From CAVTLG01 sp963735495 (GTDB lineage: Bacteria > Chloroflexota > Ktedonobacteria > Ktedonobacterales > Ktedonobacteraceae), in the NCBI GenBank assembly GCA_963735495.1, contig CAVTLG010000006.1:1-64000 (forward strand): a DNA stretch of 64,000 nucleotides. The letters are read 5' to 3'. The notes under the pieces were generated by a model, which had not been told where the DNA came from, made no database searches, and saw only the letters and a list, made by a program, of their open reading frames with translations. Both the position numbers and the translations under genes were made by a program. Below, piece by piece: positions 8,833 through 17,715 of this stretch. Each line of letters begins with the position of its first letter. Within the stretch, counting starts at the first letter, position 1.

Positions 8833-11800
8833 CTACTCCTCAAAGAATTGTTCAACATCTTTTACACTTGAAGTACGGCGCGCAGGCGGTAGGGCGTTGA
8901 GTACCTGTCGACCATAGCCCTTTGTATGCAGACGAGTATCAAGAATAGCCATGACGCCGCGATCATCGCGTGTGCGCAGTAAGCGACCAAGTCCTTGTTT
9001 GAGACGCAGAACCGCTTGTGGTAGGACATAGGTGCCAAACCAGTTTTCACCGGCTGCCTTCATGTGGGCAACGCGTGCCTCGTGTACTGGATCGTCAGGA
9101 GGATCGAAAGGCAGCTTGTCGATGACGACCAGCGAGAGAGCCTCACCCGCAATATCTACGCCCTCCCAGAAGCTCTTGAGACCGAAAAGCACCGCGCCCT
9201 CTTCCTCGCGAAACCGCCTGGTGAGTTCTAAGCGCGTCATGTCGCCTTGTTTGAGCAGTGGATAGGGCAGGTGCGGTGACATCAGCTCATAAGCGCTCTC
9301 CAGCATGCGCTTGCTAGAGAAGAGCAGAAAGGCGCGACCACGCGACAGTTTGACCAGCTTGTACATCTCACGCGCAATGGCCTTCATGTAGTCTTCTGAG
9401 CCACTGCCGTACGTGGGCTCGGGGAGATGACGAGGGAGATAGAGCAATGCATGGCTCTCATAGTCAAAGGCGAGTGGAAGGACATGCTCCAATACGTCGC
9501 TGCGGTCGCTGGGATCAAGTCCGATGCGGCGGCGGAAGTAGGAGAAGTTCGGACCTTTGTCCTGTGGCTTCAGCGGATTAGGGCCGATAGTGGCCAGGGT
9601 AGCGGAGGTGCAGATGACGTTACACTTGTCGAAGAGACGCTCTTTGAGCCAGCTAGTAACATCGAGTGGAGCTGCTGATGCCTGTAAAACAAAGCCGCGC
9701 GCCACAGAACCCTCTACACGCTCGATATAATAGACGAATTTGTCTGGTTGCGCCACTGAGAAAACCATGCGAATATGCTCGGCCAGATTTTGTGTGCGTT
9801 TGAGCAGCTTATCGTATAACTGACCGTCTTTTTCCTCCAGATCCTTGGGACGCTGCTTGCGCAGAGAATCGGCCAGGTCGGAGATGACGGTTGCGAGGTG
9901 CAAGCCTTCCTCAAGTGGCGATTCCAGGTTCACGCGGCCCTTATAGCCAGGATTAGCCACCTGTTCGAGGCGCATCCACATATTTTGCGCTGCCCGCATT
10001 GTTTCATCTTGCAGCGTGAGCTGGCTATGATCCTTGAGCGTGCGCTGTGCCAGCAGCGTTTGTATCTGAGCAGGCCCGACCGTGGTGGTAAAAGAGCGCG
10101 TGGCTTCTTCCTCCAGGTGATGGGCCTCGTCGAGCACAATCAGGTCCCGCTCGGGTAAGAGGAAACCGTCAAGCGCGGCATCCAGTAGCAATAACGTGTG
10201 GTTGACAACGATGATTTGCGCGCGCTCGGCGCGCTCACGCATCTGGCGCACGTAACATTCGCTGAAGAAATTACATTTACTCCAGGCGCATTGATCACTG
10301 TCGGTGGCCACGCGACTACGAATGTCGGCGGGTAGCTGGAAGCCGAGCGTTTCAAAATCGCCTGTAAAGGTCGAGTCAGGGTCATTGATCACATTGAGCA
10401 AGCGGTTGAAATCGCGATTCTTGGTGAAGAATTGCATGCCAGTGCGCTCACCTTCGACACGGTCCATGCAAACATAGTTGCTGACACCCTTGACCAGTGC
10501 GGCCTCAAAGTGTTTAATGTGTTTCTGCACAAAAGGTATATCTTTGTAAAAAAGCTGCTCTTGTAGCGCTTTGTTGGCGGTACTGACAATAGCGACTTTG
10601 CCGGAGCGCACGATAGGGACAATATAGGCCAGGCTGTTATGAGTTGGAATCATAGATTTGCCTGCAAGGTATAGATGGCTCTCAGACTCAACCTGAATGC
10701 AGCGCACCGGTCGTGAAGGCACCTCGCGTACTTCAACAACGTATCGGAAGTAGTTACGTTCAGGGCTGTAGTTGCGTAGTCGCTCTTTGTGGGCTGTAAT
10801 TTTGCGTTCTAACCGAAAAACCTGCTTTTTCGTTGTGAAGGCAATAGTCCATTTCGGGCCACAGTCTTTTCCATTGTATTGCGCACTCCCTTGACGTATG
10901 GTAGGCCGGAAGCCTAGTGAGCATACTAGCTCATACATATCCTGTGCGAGTTGTGGGTTCGTGTTGGTGAACTCAATAGCACCAGTGTGACTAACTGTGC
11001 CATCTGTATCTAGCAGTCCTGCGAGAAGGGCGAGCCGTTGCTGCTCGGATGCACGTAGATAGAGTTTGGGGATGTGCTTGTTGCACCAGACTCCAAGTGT
11101 GCGTAGGCGACCAGTCATGCCTGGCTGCCACCGATTCACAGCCTTGCCATTTTCGTCATCAACTGCATACGAGTATTGGTGGCTTGATAATGATCGGACG
11201 GTGTAGCCATCCTTTGCTATTTCTGCGATGATGTCCGGGTCAGCGCTTGTTATCTGGTTACTGCGCTCACTACCGTCGCCTAGCCAGACGCCGAGGAAGT
11301 ATGGCGCGATAGGCAGGTCGGCATCTGGTAACGTGAGCGAACCAGCAACTGCAATGGCGTGGTTTGTGCGTTTTGCTGCACCAACTGTAAGCGTCGCTGC
11401 CATTTGCTCAGTCGTGACCAGTGTATATGCTCGATTGTCACGGCGCTGTTCGTTCAGATCCCTTGCCAGTCGGCTCCGCAACGGGTAGGGGCGGCGCTTG
11501 CCTCCGCCCTGGGGCCTCGGGGCGGAGGCAAGCGCCGCCCCTACCCGACTGCAAAAAACTGACGGATACCCCCCACGCGTTGCTTGATAGACGCTCCATC
11601 GATGGCCGCCGATAAGCGCTACTGCTCCAGGTATCGAGAGGGTGTCGTCATTGTGGGATAGCGCGATGAGTTGATCAAGCATGGCCATCTGGTCTAATGT
11701 GACGAAGTTCTTGTCTATGTAGGTGCTCGTTTTTGGTTGATTGACCCGCTTGTGCTTACGGTCAGGTGTGGTGTAGGATGCCCACTCATGTTCAGCGTCT

Positions 11801-13308
11801 GCGACGAGCGACGAGCCATCGGAGAACATAACCTCATAACATGGGCGTTGCTGCATTATGTCAAATGCAGCAACGACACATGTAGGGCGACCTTGCTCAT
11901 CAAATACCATATCGCCGACGGCGAGATCACCCATGCATTTCCATCCGCTCGGCGTTGGGATGGGCGTATCTACATCCAGAGCTTTTCCTGTACCAGTCCC
12001 GGCCTCTACTATGGCAGGCACATTCTGCGTCAACGAGCGTGCGATCAGCGTTGCCATCTCTATTTGTGCGGGACGTTCCTCATAGCCGGGCAGGCTCTGC
12101 GAAAGGATGCCCCCCTGGCAGAGGTCTTCGACAATGGTGGTGCGTAGCGGTGATTCTAGCGTCAGGTCGTCGTCCTGCTCGTTGCTAGCGAAGGGCGTAT
12201 CATCAGCGTGCGCGTGACCTTGTGCCTGTGTCGCTAGAGGCAGTGTGGTCTGGTGAACTGGTGGGGCAATGTTGGGTGTAGACGTGGCACTTGGGAGGGG
12301 GGTAATGGCCGGCAACTGGGGCGTCTTAGGGCTATGCGGTAATACTGGAACTATAGGCGTGAGAGGCGCGGCGTCGATCAGCGTTGGCGTATCTTCGCGC
12401 GTTACATGATTGGCGTCGAGCTTTAGGGAGGGTGCAGGGCTAGCCTGTGCTGGTTTGTGCGTACTACTGATGACCGCTGGCACAGGCGTTTTGACCTGGA
12501 AGCCCATCAGTGCGCTGAGATAATGGTCAGCAAAAGCCTGGATATGCGGGAAACGCTCGGTTGGATCAGGGGCGAGCGCCTGTACAATGACGCGCTCGAC
12601 GGCTGGCGAAATAGCGCTATTCAGTGAGCTGGGCAGCGAGAAGGGCGCTTGTTGTTGCTGTTGCTGTAATTGTTCGCGGTCAGTTGCCTCGTAGGGACGG
12701 CGTCCACAGAGCCATTCGTAGGCCATGACTGCCAGAGCGTACTGGTCGCTGGCGGCACCTGGCTGACCCCTGAGTTGTTCTGGAGCCATGTAGGGAATAG
12801 CAAATTCTTCATCGTCCAGGGATGGCGTGAAGCCCGACGGCGTGAGCGAGAATTCGGCAAGCAGAGGCGAGGTATCGTTGTGCTCCTTGATCAAGAGATT
12901 ACCAGGATGCAGATTGCCATGGATGATGTTGCTCATGTGTGCATAATGAAGTGCACTGGCAACAGGCGAGAGCAAGCGCTTGACTTTGTCGGGGGCCAGC
13001 TTTTCACCTGGGGCGATATGCTGGCGTAGCGTTTCGCCCGTGATGTACTCCAACACGAGGTACCCGTAGTCACCATCAAAGTTTGCATCCAGGACGCTGA
13101 CAATGTCGCGATTTTTGAGCTTCTTGAGTTGCCTGGCACGCGCCAAAAAAGCTTCTTTTCCCTCGTTTGTCGGAAGTGCAATCGTGAGACGCTTGATAAG
13201 GAAGTCTTTCTTGCGTTGTTTGCCGTGGTAGAAGTTGCTCGTAGAACTTGCGCGTAGCAGCTCGGTGATAGTGTATGGGCCGATCTGCTGCAGCTCTACC
13301 TCTGCCAT
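8833..13308 (-). CDS. Pseudokinase fused to DinG/XPD-type helicase, interrupted by an intein
   Basis: Precursor of 1491 residues. The start at 13308 (MAEVELQQIGPYTI) has a good AAGAGG site and is preferred over 13422. Residues 1-275 form a kinase fold with dead motifs: no glycine loop, HGN (130-132) in place of HRD, EFS (152-154) in place of DFG, but an intact PYMAPEQL segment. A Pro/Thr-rich linker follows. The helicase begins near 410 with a Q-motif region and Walker A GTGTGK, which is split by an intein at residues 443-891 and resumes with Ser892 (SLAYIVP). Later come four cysteines suited to an Fe-S cluster (VCMD; QCAWSKCNFFSEC), the DEAH box (VLDEAHHLEEEA) and C-terminal helicase motifs (QGLGRLLRT). 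There is no exonuclease domain. The expected mature activity is ATP-dependent, Fe-S-containing 5'-3' DNA unwinding, with the pseudokinase as a regulatory module (inference). Confidence 0.9.
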   Translation of the reverse strand: MAEVELQQIGPYTITELLRASSTSNFYHGKQRKKDFLIKRLTIALPTNEGKEAFLARARQLKKLKNRDIVSVLDANFDGDYGYLVLEYITGETLRQHIAPGEKLAPDKVKRLLSPVASALHYAHMSNIIHGNLHPGNLLIKEHNDTSPLLAEFSLTPSGFTPSLDDEEFAIPYMAPEQLRGQPGAASDQYALAVMAYEWLCGRRPYEATDREQLQQQQQQAPFSLPSSLNSAISPAVERVIVQALAPDPTERFPHIQAFADHYLSALMGFQVKTPVPAVISSTHKPAQASPAPSLKLDANHVTREDTPTLIDAAPLTPIVPVLPHSPKTPQLPAITPLPSATSTPNIAPPVHQTTLPLATQAQGHAHADDTPFASNEQDDDLTLESPLRTTIVEDLCQGGILSQSLPGYEERPAQIEMATLIARSLTQNVPAIVEAGTGTGKALDVDTPIPTPSGWKCMGDLAVGDMVFDEQGRPTCVVAAFDIMQQRPCYEVMFSDGSSLVADAEHEWASYTTPDRKHKRVNQPKTSTYIDKNFVTLDQMAMLDQLIALSHNDDTLSIPGAVALIGGHRWSVYQATRGGYPSVFCSRVGAALASAPRPQGGGKRRPYPLRSRLARDLNEQRRDNRAYTLVTTEQMAATLTVGAAKRTNHAIAVAGSLTLPDADLPIAPYFLGVWLGDGSERSNQITSADPDIIAEIAKDGYTVRSLSSHQYSYAVDDENGKAVNRWQPGMTGRLRTLGVWCNKHIPKLYLRASEQQRLALLAGLLDTDGTVSHTGAIEFTNTNPQLAQDMYELVCSLGFRPTIRQGSAQYNGKDCGPKWTIAFTTKKQVFRLERKITAHKERLRNYSPERNYFRYVVEVREVPSRPVRCIQVESESHLYLAGKSMIPTHNSLAYIVPIVRSGKVAIVSTANKALQEQLFYKDIPFVQKHIKHFEAALVKGVSNYVCMDRVEGERTGMQFFTKNRDFNRLLNVINDPDSTFTGDFETLGFQLPADIRSRVATDSDQCAWSKCNFFSECYVRQMRERAERAQIIVVNHTLLLLDAALDGFLLPERDLIVLDEAHHLEEEATRSFTTTVGPAQIQTLLAQRTLKDHSQLTLQDETMRAAQNMWMRLEQVANPGYKGRVNLESPLEEGLHLATVISDLADSLRKQRPKDLEEKDGQLYDKLLKRTQNLAEHIRMVFSVAQPDKFVYYIERVEGSVARGFVLQASAAPLDVTSWLKERLFDKCNVICTSATLATIGPNPLKPQDKGPNFSYFRRRIGLDPSDRSDVLEHVLPLAFDYESHALLYLPRHLPEPTYGSGSEDYMKAIAREMYKLVKLSRGRAFLLFSSKRMLESAYELMSPHLPYPLLKQGDMTRLELTRRFREEEGAVLFGLKSFWEGVDIAGEALSLVVIDKLPFDPPDDPVHEARVAHMKAAGENWFGTYVLPQAVLRLKQGLGRLLRTRDDRGVMAILDTRLHTKGYGRQVLNALPPARRTSSVKDVEQFFEE
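10636..11982 (-). other. Intein with LAGLIDADG homing endonuclease, Ala-1 (class 3-like), in helicase Walker A
   Basis: In-frame protein-splicing element of 449 residues between Lys442 and Ser892 of the helicase precursor. It starts with Ala, not Cys or Ser (ALDVDTPIPTPSGWKCMGDL), has block B ADAEHEW, endonuclease motifs LGVWLGDGS and LAGLLDTDGT, block F RPVRCIQV and block G PTHN followed by Ser. Trp in block B, Cys in block F and Thr in block G form the WCT triplet that defines class 3 inteins, in which the block F Cys starts splicing. Splicing would rebuild GTGTGKS, the ATP-binding loop. A palindromic repeat is inserted within it. Confidence 0.9.
11482..11547. repeat. Perfect 28-bp inverted repeat inside the intein coding sequence
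   Basis: Two perfect 28-base arms (11482-11509 and 11520-11547) flank a 10-base loop. The element is 66 bp, exactly 22 codons, so the frame is kept. It encodes the Ala/Arg/Gly/Pro-rich segment around GAALASAPRPQGGGKRRPYP between intein block B and the first endonuclease motif. The GGGTAGGGGCG core is shared with the intergenic palindromes at 35848 and 48569. Confidence 0.95.
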
Positions 13309-13518
13309 GTTGTACCTCTTCCCCAGAATTGAACACTTGTTTTGTTTGTACGTGCAGTATAACACAGCCTGGAGGTGGGGACAATCTTGAGCTCTTCTCG
13401 CAATAAAGGCGCTCCTTGACACAGGTCTATATCATTCGTTATACTCGTTTGTGCGAGGTGGACGTCCCATCTGCTGATCTTCACTGTGAGCGTCTGGGTA
13501 GCATATAGAGTGGAACAT

Positions 13519-14232
13519 ATGACACAAGAACAAGCGCCGGGGGCATACCTTGTCATCCAGAAAGGCGCTCTGGTTGGTAAGCGTGTCGAGTTGTGGAAAG
13601 AGTGTACCACGATAGGTCGCAGCCGTGATAGCGACATCTTTTTGGAAGATATCGCTGTACATCGTAAGCAAGCCAGCATCCTCATAACCCGTGCAGGCGG
13701 CTATGTCTTACGTGATGACCACGGGAGTGGCGATAGCTTTGTCAATGGCCGTCCTATCAGCGAGCAGCCGCTGAATAGCGGGGATCAGTTGTACTTTGGC
13801 AATACGCAGATGACCTTTTACGCGAACGAAGGTACCAGGCCGTTCCAGCTCCCTTCATCGCGCGGACGTGAGTTGCAGATTGGTAAGGTGCTCGATCCTC
13901 AGGCATCGGCTATTGCGCGCCTGCAAGTTGTAGGTCCACATAGTAATGTGCAAAGTATTGAGTTGCTTACGGGCATGACGATAGGTCGTAGCCGCGAGTG
14001 TGATATCTTTTTGGAGGATCTGGCCGTCAGCCGGCATCACGCGACGATCCAGGAATTGGCGCAACGGCAGTACGAGATCGTAGATAATCGCTCGGCGACC
14101 GGCACATTCATCAACGGGCGACCGGTGCAGCGCCACACGCTGCAAGAAGGCGATGTCATTCAGATTGGCATGACGAGCTTCACATTCTGTGTGACCCACC
14201 CATCAGGCTCTCCTTCCCTTGAAAAGAGCTAG
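13519..14232 (+). CDS. Tandem FHA-domain protein
   Basis: Cytosolic adaptor of about 237 residues with two forkhead-associated domains, which bind phosphothreonine peptides. FHA1 has TIGRSRDSDIFL, the Arg-bearing strand, and GSGDSFVNGRP. FHA2 has TIGRSRECDIFLEDLAVSRHH and NRSATGTFINGRP. FHA2 keeps the canonical GRS...SRHH...N residues; FHA1 has VHRKQA in place of SRHH, so its binding may differ. The ATG at 13519 (MTQEQAPGAY) is taken because the domain follows directly; an upstream GTG at 13486 is possible. It is divergent from the pseudokinase-helicase and near several Ser/Thr kinases, whose phosphorylated products are the likely ligands (inference). Confidence 0.9.
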   Translation: MTQEQAPGAYLVIQKGALVGKRVELWKECTTIGRSRDSDIFLEDIAVHRKQASILITRAGGYVLRDDHGSGDSFVNGRPISEQPLNSGDQLYFGNTQMTFYANEGTRPFQLPSSRGRELQIGKVLDPQASAIARLQVVGPHSNVQSIELLTGMTIGRSRECDIFLEDLAVSRHHATIQELAQRQYEIVDNRSATGTFINGRPVQRHTLQEGDVIQIGMTSFTFCVTHPSGSPSLEKS

Positions 14233-14243
14233 GCTTGCTGATT

Positions 14244-14278
14244 GGCGAGCGTCTGGGCGGGACGCTTGCCGCTCTTTT
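14244..14278 (+). terminator. Probable terminator after the FHA gene
   Basis: A 10-bp stem (GGCGAGCGTC with GACGCTTGCC, one G-U pair) and a 7-base loop, followed by GCTCTTTT. It lies 12 bases after the FHA stop. The T run is short. Confidence 0.5.
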
Positions 14279-14454
14279 GGGGATGCACAATATGCATCCA
14301 ACTCCTTCTGTGGTCCTGACAAAGATTGAGTCCTGGGAAGGAGAGAAACAGTCCCTCTTTTCTCCCCAAAAAAACAGAGTGCATCTGCTATTCTAGGCGA
14401 TGGAGTTACTCATCTGTAGTAGAGGCATCTTTAGCATCGGAGGACACTATCTTT

Positions 14455-15724
14455 ATGAACGCAGTAGACAGAAGTAAGCGAATTTTTGGAGTTTTTAGGA
14501 AAATGTGGCAGAGTATGGCGTTGTCTCTGTTACTTCTCGTAGGCAGTGTCTACTGTTTCTATGCGGTCGCTCTCAACCGCAATATCTTCGTCCCTACCAA
14601 TCAGAACTACTATATCTATCTGCTCGAACGCATTCTTCCATGGGCGCGTCAATGTTACTCCGCCTGCAACACGTGATCTCTCATTCTTTCAAGGCAAGTG
14701 GTATCTGTACTGGGGGCCAGCACCTACCCTCTTGATTCTCCCATTCTATCTCATCTTTCATCTCCAGGCCAGCGATGTGATCTACACATTGATTGGTGGT
14801 ATTGTAAATGTCGTCCTCTTTTTTCTTGTCACCCAGGAGTTTCAACGCTATTTCGACATTTCGCTGTCACCGCTGGCAGTATTTTTCTTGTTATTGAGTT
14901 TTGCCTTTGCCTCACCCAATTTTTTCCTTTCGTTGTTTGGCTCAATCTGGTTTACCAGTCAGATTTTTGCCACTACCTATTTGCTGCTCTTTTATTTGTT
15001 TTATTTTCGTTTTCTCAATCAGCAGAAACTTGTCCATTTTCAATTGGCCACGGTCTTCTTTTGCCTGGCGTGCTTATCCCGCTATAGCCTGATCTTCCAG
15101 GGACTCTTGTTTGGCTACGTGTTTTTGCATTACAAGACTACAGGACAAAATCTCCCCCGGCAAGTCATCTGGTCTTTTGTCTGCATCCTTCTGACGTTTG
15201 CGAGCCTGGGTCTGTTCTACAACTATCTCAAATTTCAGAATATTTTGGAAACAGGTCTCCGTTTCCAGGTCGGCAGTGGCAGATACGCTCAGATACTGAA
15301 GAGCAATACCATCTTATCGTTCCATTACGTTCTATATAACGTATATTACTATTTTCTAAATATCGTCCACTTCTCCTACTCATCTAAACCGGTAGTCATT
15401 GATAGGGAGGGCAATAGCGTATTTTCGGTGTATCCCGCGCTGCTATTGTTGCCAATGCTCTATTATGCTAGAAAAGAAAGAGAAAAGAAGCAATGGCTCT
15501 TTCTTATCGTTTCGGGCGTGATCATCAGTCTGAGCGTGGTGTTTCTTATGCTCTATTTTTCAACAGGATGGGAGCAGTTTGGAAATCGGTACTTTTTTGA
15601 TGTGATTCCATTGCTCTTCCTCCTCCTCATTTTCGTTCTGCCCTATGTGCCAATCCCTGTGCTGCTGATCTTGTTGTACTACGGATTCTTTGTCAATTGT
15701 TTTGGCATCAATCAGAAGTGGTAG
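14455..15724 (+). pseudogene. Polytopic membrane protein, frameshifted
   Basis: Hydrophobic protein with roughly ten membrane segments. The true start is probably ATG 14455 (MNAVDRSKRIFGVFRKMWQS), which has GGAGG 11 bases upstream. That frame ends at 14676. The adjacent frame, entered at about 14630 by removing one base from GAACGCATTC, reads FFHGRVNVTPPATRDLSFFQ, KWYLYWGPAPTLLILPFYLI and on to 15724 with many further helices and Trp/Tyr-rich loops. The architecture suggests a GT-C-type integral membrane glycosyltransferase or transporter, but no signature was recognised. It may be a real pseudogene or a base-call error. Confidence 0.7.
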
Positions 15725-15774
15725 GTCCAGGATCTCTGCGAAAATCTAGCCTACGAGGTGTTCTGACATTGGGT

Positions 15775-16599
15775 TCATGAAACGGGCATGCCCAAGAGCT
15801 GGCTCAATGCGTGCTCGCGTTCTGCGTAGATATCAACCTCGCCGTCTGATCGACGAACAGGTGGCGCATATGCGCGTGTTGCGCGTATAAATTGTCGTAC
15901 CTCTTGTGGCGTATCGTGTCCATAAGCTTGCTCATGCTGGCGTATCAGTGTAGATGAGATGTCGCGATACTGCACATTGAAGGGGAGCGCGTGAATATAA
16001 CGCGCAAATTGCTCATTCTGTGGCTGATGCAGTAGTGCGTACAGTTCGTGCTCTCCTGCGTTCCCGCGTGGCGCGACGAGCAATTCCGCCAGCGAAAAGA
16101 GTGCCTGCAAGGCAGCATCCCGATCAGCATAATAACGGGGATCGAGGATTTGTACAATTTTGTCGAAGCCCATCAGAAAGAGGATGCGCTTTACGCCAGG
16201 AAAAGAGTTGCGTATCGCTTGCGCCTGCTCTACATATAATCCACGATTGAAAAGCAGAATGCCCGCGTGTGGCAAGCGGCGCTGTAGCAGTGTCTGTAGC
16301 AGTATAATACGATCCAGCAATAACGGACGTTCGACCTTCTCTTTATCCACGGTATGTTTGCTGAACGCTGCATAGAGGTGCATTGGTTCGTGTTGCCGGG
16401 CATACTGTTGCGCTTGCTTTAAAAGTGCCAGGTGGGCTATCGTGGGTGGATTGAACGAGCCAGTAAATACAATGATGCTGTCGTGTGGCTGTGGCGAGCC
16501 TGGTACAAGCAGGGCCTGTGGCTCGGCTGCGGGATGCAACCGGTCCAACACCTTTTGTATATGTTTGAGGCGCTGCTGTGTGGCGGAAGAAAGATACAT
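15775..16599 (-). CDS. Nicotinate/nicotinamide-nucleotide adenylyltransferase-like protein
   Basis: Nucleotidyltransferase of the HxGH superfamily, 274 residues, longer than a usual NadD (about 200). The catalytic strand-loop is VFTGSFNPPTIAHLALL, with TIAH as the HxGH equivalent; ISSTLIRQHE is the ISSTxIR motif that closes the active site. The N-terminal extension of about 45 residues and the C-terminal tail are atypical. By family it would attach AMP to a nicotinate or related nucleotide in NAD synthesis, but the exact substrate is uncertain. It lies 12 bases downstream of the zincin gene on the same strand and has a GAGG-type ribosome site, so the two probably form an operon. Confidence 0.8.
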   Translation of the reverse strand: MYLSSATQQRLKHIQKVLDRLHPAAEPQALLVPGSPQPHDSIIVFTGSFNPPTIAHLALLKQAQQYARQHEPMHLYAAFSKHTVDKEKVERPLLLDRIILLQTLLQRRLPHAGILLFNRGLYVEQAQAIRNSFPGVKRILFLMGFDKIVQILDPRYYADRDAALQALFSLAELLVAPRGNAGEHELYALLHQPQNEQFARYIHALPFNVQYRDISSTLIRQHEQAYGHDTPQEVRQFIRATRAYAPPVRRSDGEVDIYAEREHALSQLLGMPVS

Positions 16600-16611
16600 A
16601 CCTCAACCTCT

Positions 16612-17319
16612 TTATTTAACCCAGATCGGCATCTCTTCATGCGCCATGCCAAAGTGGTGTGCTACCTCGTGCAGGACTGTCGCATAGACCTGAGCACGAA
16701 TGCGCTCGGGATCAGCGCCGCAGTGGCGCTCAATCGTCCGCTGATAGATCGTGATGCGCTCGGGAAACAACGTATAGTCGTGTCCCCATGCCGTCAAAGG
16801 CACGCCTGTGTAGAGTCCCAGCAGCGTCCGACCTTCTTTGATGCCGACGCGCCTGAGCGTCTCCGCGTCTGGTTCATTCTCGACTACCACTAGCAGGTTG
16901 TGCATGCGCTGTTGAAATTCGGCGGGAATAGTATCCAGCGCCTCCTGCACTAATTGTTCAAAAGAGACCTCGGCTGGTTGTAGCACGGACTCATCATCGT
17001 GTTGATCCTGCTCTCCTTCATCTTCAGCACGGCTATCCGCTGTATCTTGTAACGGGTCTGATATGGCTGGTTGTGCCTGACGTTGCTGGTACCTGAGTAG
17101 CATAACCGTTCCGCCAGTGAGGACTAGGACGAGTAGCAGGAATTTATAGAAATCGCTGAGCGGCAGGTACAGTATGCTGCTCAGCAGGAGGATAGCAATC
17201 ACCGAACCCAGGAACACGAAGAATGATGGGGAGTCGTGCGTACCCTCCGCGTTTGTGAGGCGTGTATGCTCATCCCGTGCAGGCTCGTATTCTTGATCCT
17301 GGGAGTCCATCTGAGGCAT
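16612..17319 (-). CDS. Membrane-anchored zincin-like metallopeptidase
   Basis: Protein of about 235 residues; the start at 17319 (MPQMDSQDQEYEP) is chosen for its AGGAG site. An acidic N terminus is followed by two adjacent hydrophobic helices (FFVFLGSVIAILLLSSILYL and FYKFLLLVLVLTGGTVML), then an acidic linker and a C-terminal domain of the PF06262 type (DUF1025). That domain has the zinc motif HEVAHHFGMAHEE, matching HExxHxxGxxH, and the segment GLYTGVPLTAWG found in this family. The catalytic domain probably faces the cytoplasm. The substrate is unknown. It is first in a likely two-gene operon with the NadD-like gene. Confidence 0.85.
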   Translation of the reverse strand: MPQMDSQDQEYEPARDEHTRLTNAEGTHDSPSFFVFLGSVIAILLLSSILYLPLSDFYKFLLLVLVLTGGTVMLLRYQQRQAQPAISDPLQDTADSRAEDEGEQDQHDDESVLQPAEVSFEQLVQEALDTIPAEFQQRMHNLLVVVENEPDAETLRRVGIKEGRTLLGLYTGVPLTAWGHDYTLFPERITIYQRTIERHCGADPERIRAQVYATVLHEVAHHFGMAHEEMPIWVK

Positions 17320-17447
17320 AATGCATCTCTCCTTGTAGCAGTAGCTATCGTTTGCTCCATAGAGCATTGTACCACCTGTCCCGCCTGTTGAGATCTCTAA
17401 TCTCTGACTCCTCTTGCTACGCTTTAGAAAAGATGCTGAGAAAAGTG

Positions 17448-17476
17448 TTGACAGCTATATATGGGTGTGGTATTCT
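17448..17476 (+). promoter_or_regulatory. Promoter of tRNA-Ser
   Basis: TTGACA (17448-17453), 17 bases, TATTCT (17471-17476), about 65 bases before the tRNA. Confidence 0.8.
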
Positions 17477-17540
17477 TAATCTCGCTGAAGTCGTCTTATC
17501 AAGAGCAGCTATGCTAAAAGGCTGTAAGCGAGTTTGCACT

Positions 17541-17627
17541 GGAGAGGTCGCATAGTGGCCTAGTGCGGCGGTTTGCTAAACCGCTGAAGGGGTAACCCTT
17601 CCGTGGGTTCGACTCCCACCCTCTCCG
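17541..17627 (+). tRNA. tRNA-Ser (GCU)
   Basis: Acceptor stem GGAGAGG (17541-17547) pairs with CCTCTCC (17620-17626), with discriminator G at 17627. The anticodon loop TTGCTAA gives anticodon GCT. A long variable arm (GAAGGGGTAACCCTTC) marks it as class II serine tRNA. The T loop is TTCGACT. CCA is not encoded. Confidence 0.95.
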
Positions 17628-17678
17628 CTAATTAAACATATATAGTGGTTGCTTAGAGGCATAGATCAATTGATAGAG

Positions 17679-17712
17679 GACTCCTACCTTCCTCAGGCAG
17701 TAGTCTTTTTTT
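17679..17712 (+). terminator. Probable terminator after tRNA-Ser
   Basis: A 10-base stem with two mismatches (GACTCCTACC with GGCAGTAGTC), a 7-base loop and a run of seven T. Confidence 0.6.
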
Positions 17713-17715
17713 GTT

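Noticed and set aside
16432..16893. 153-codon plus-strand frame
   Set aside because: It overlaps the NadD-like and zincin genes in antisense; both have catalytic motifs on the minus strand.
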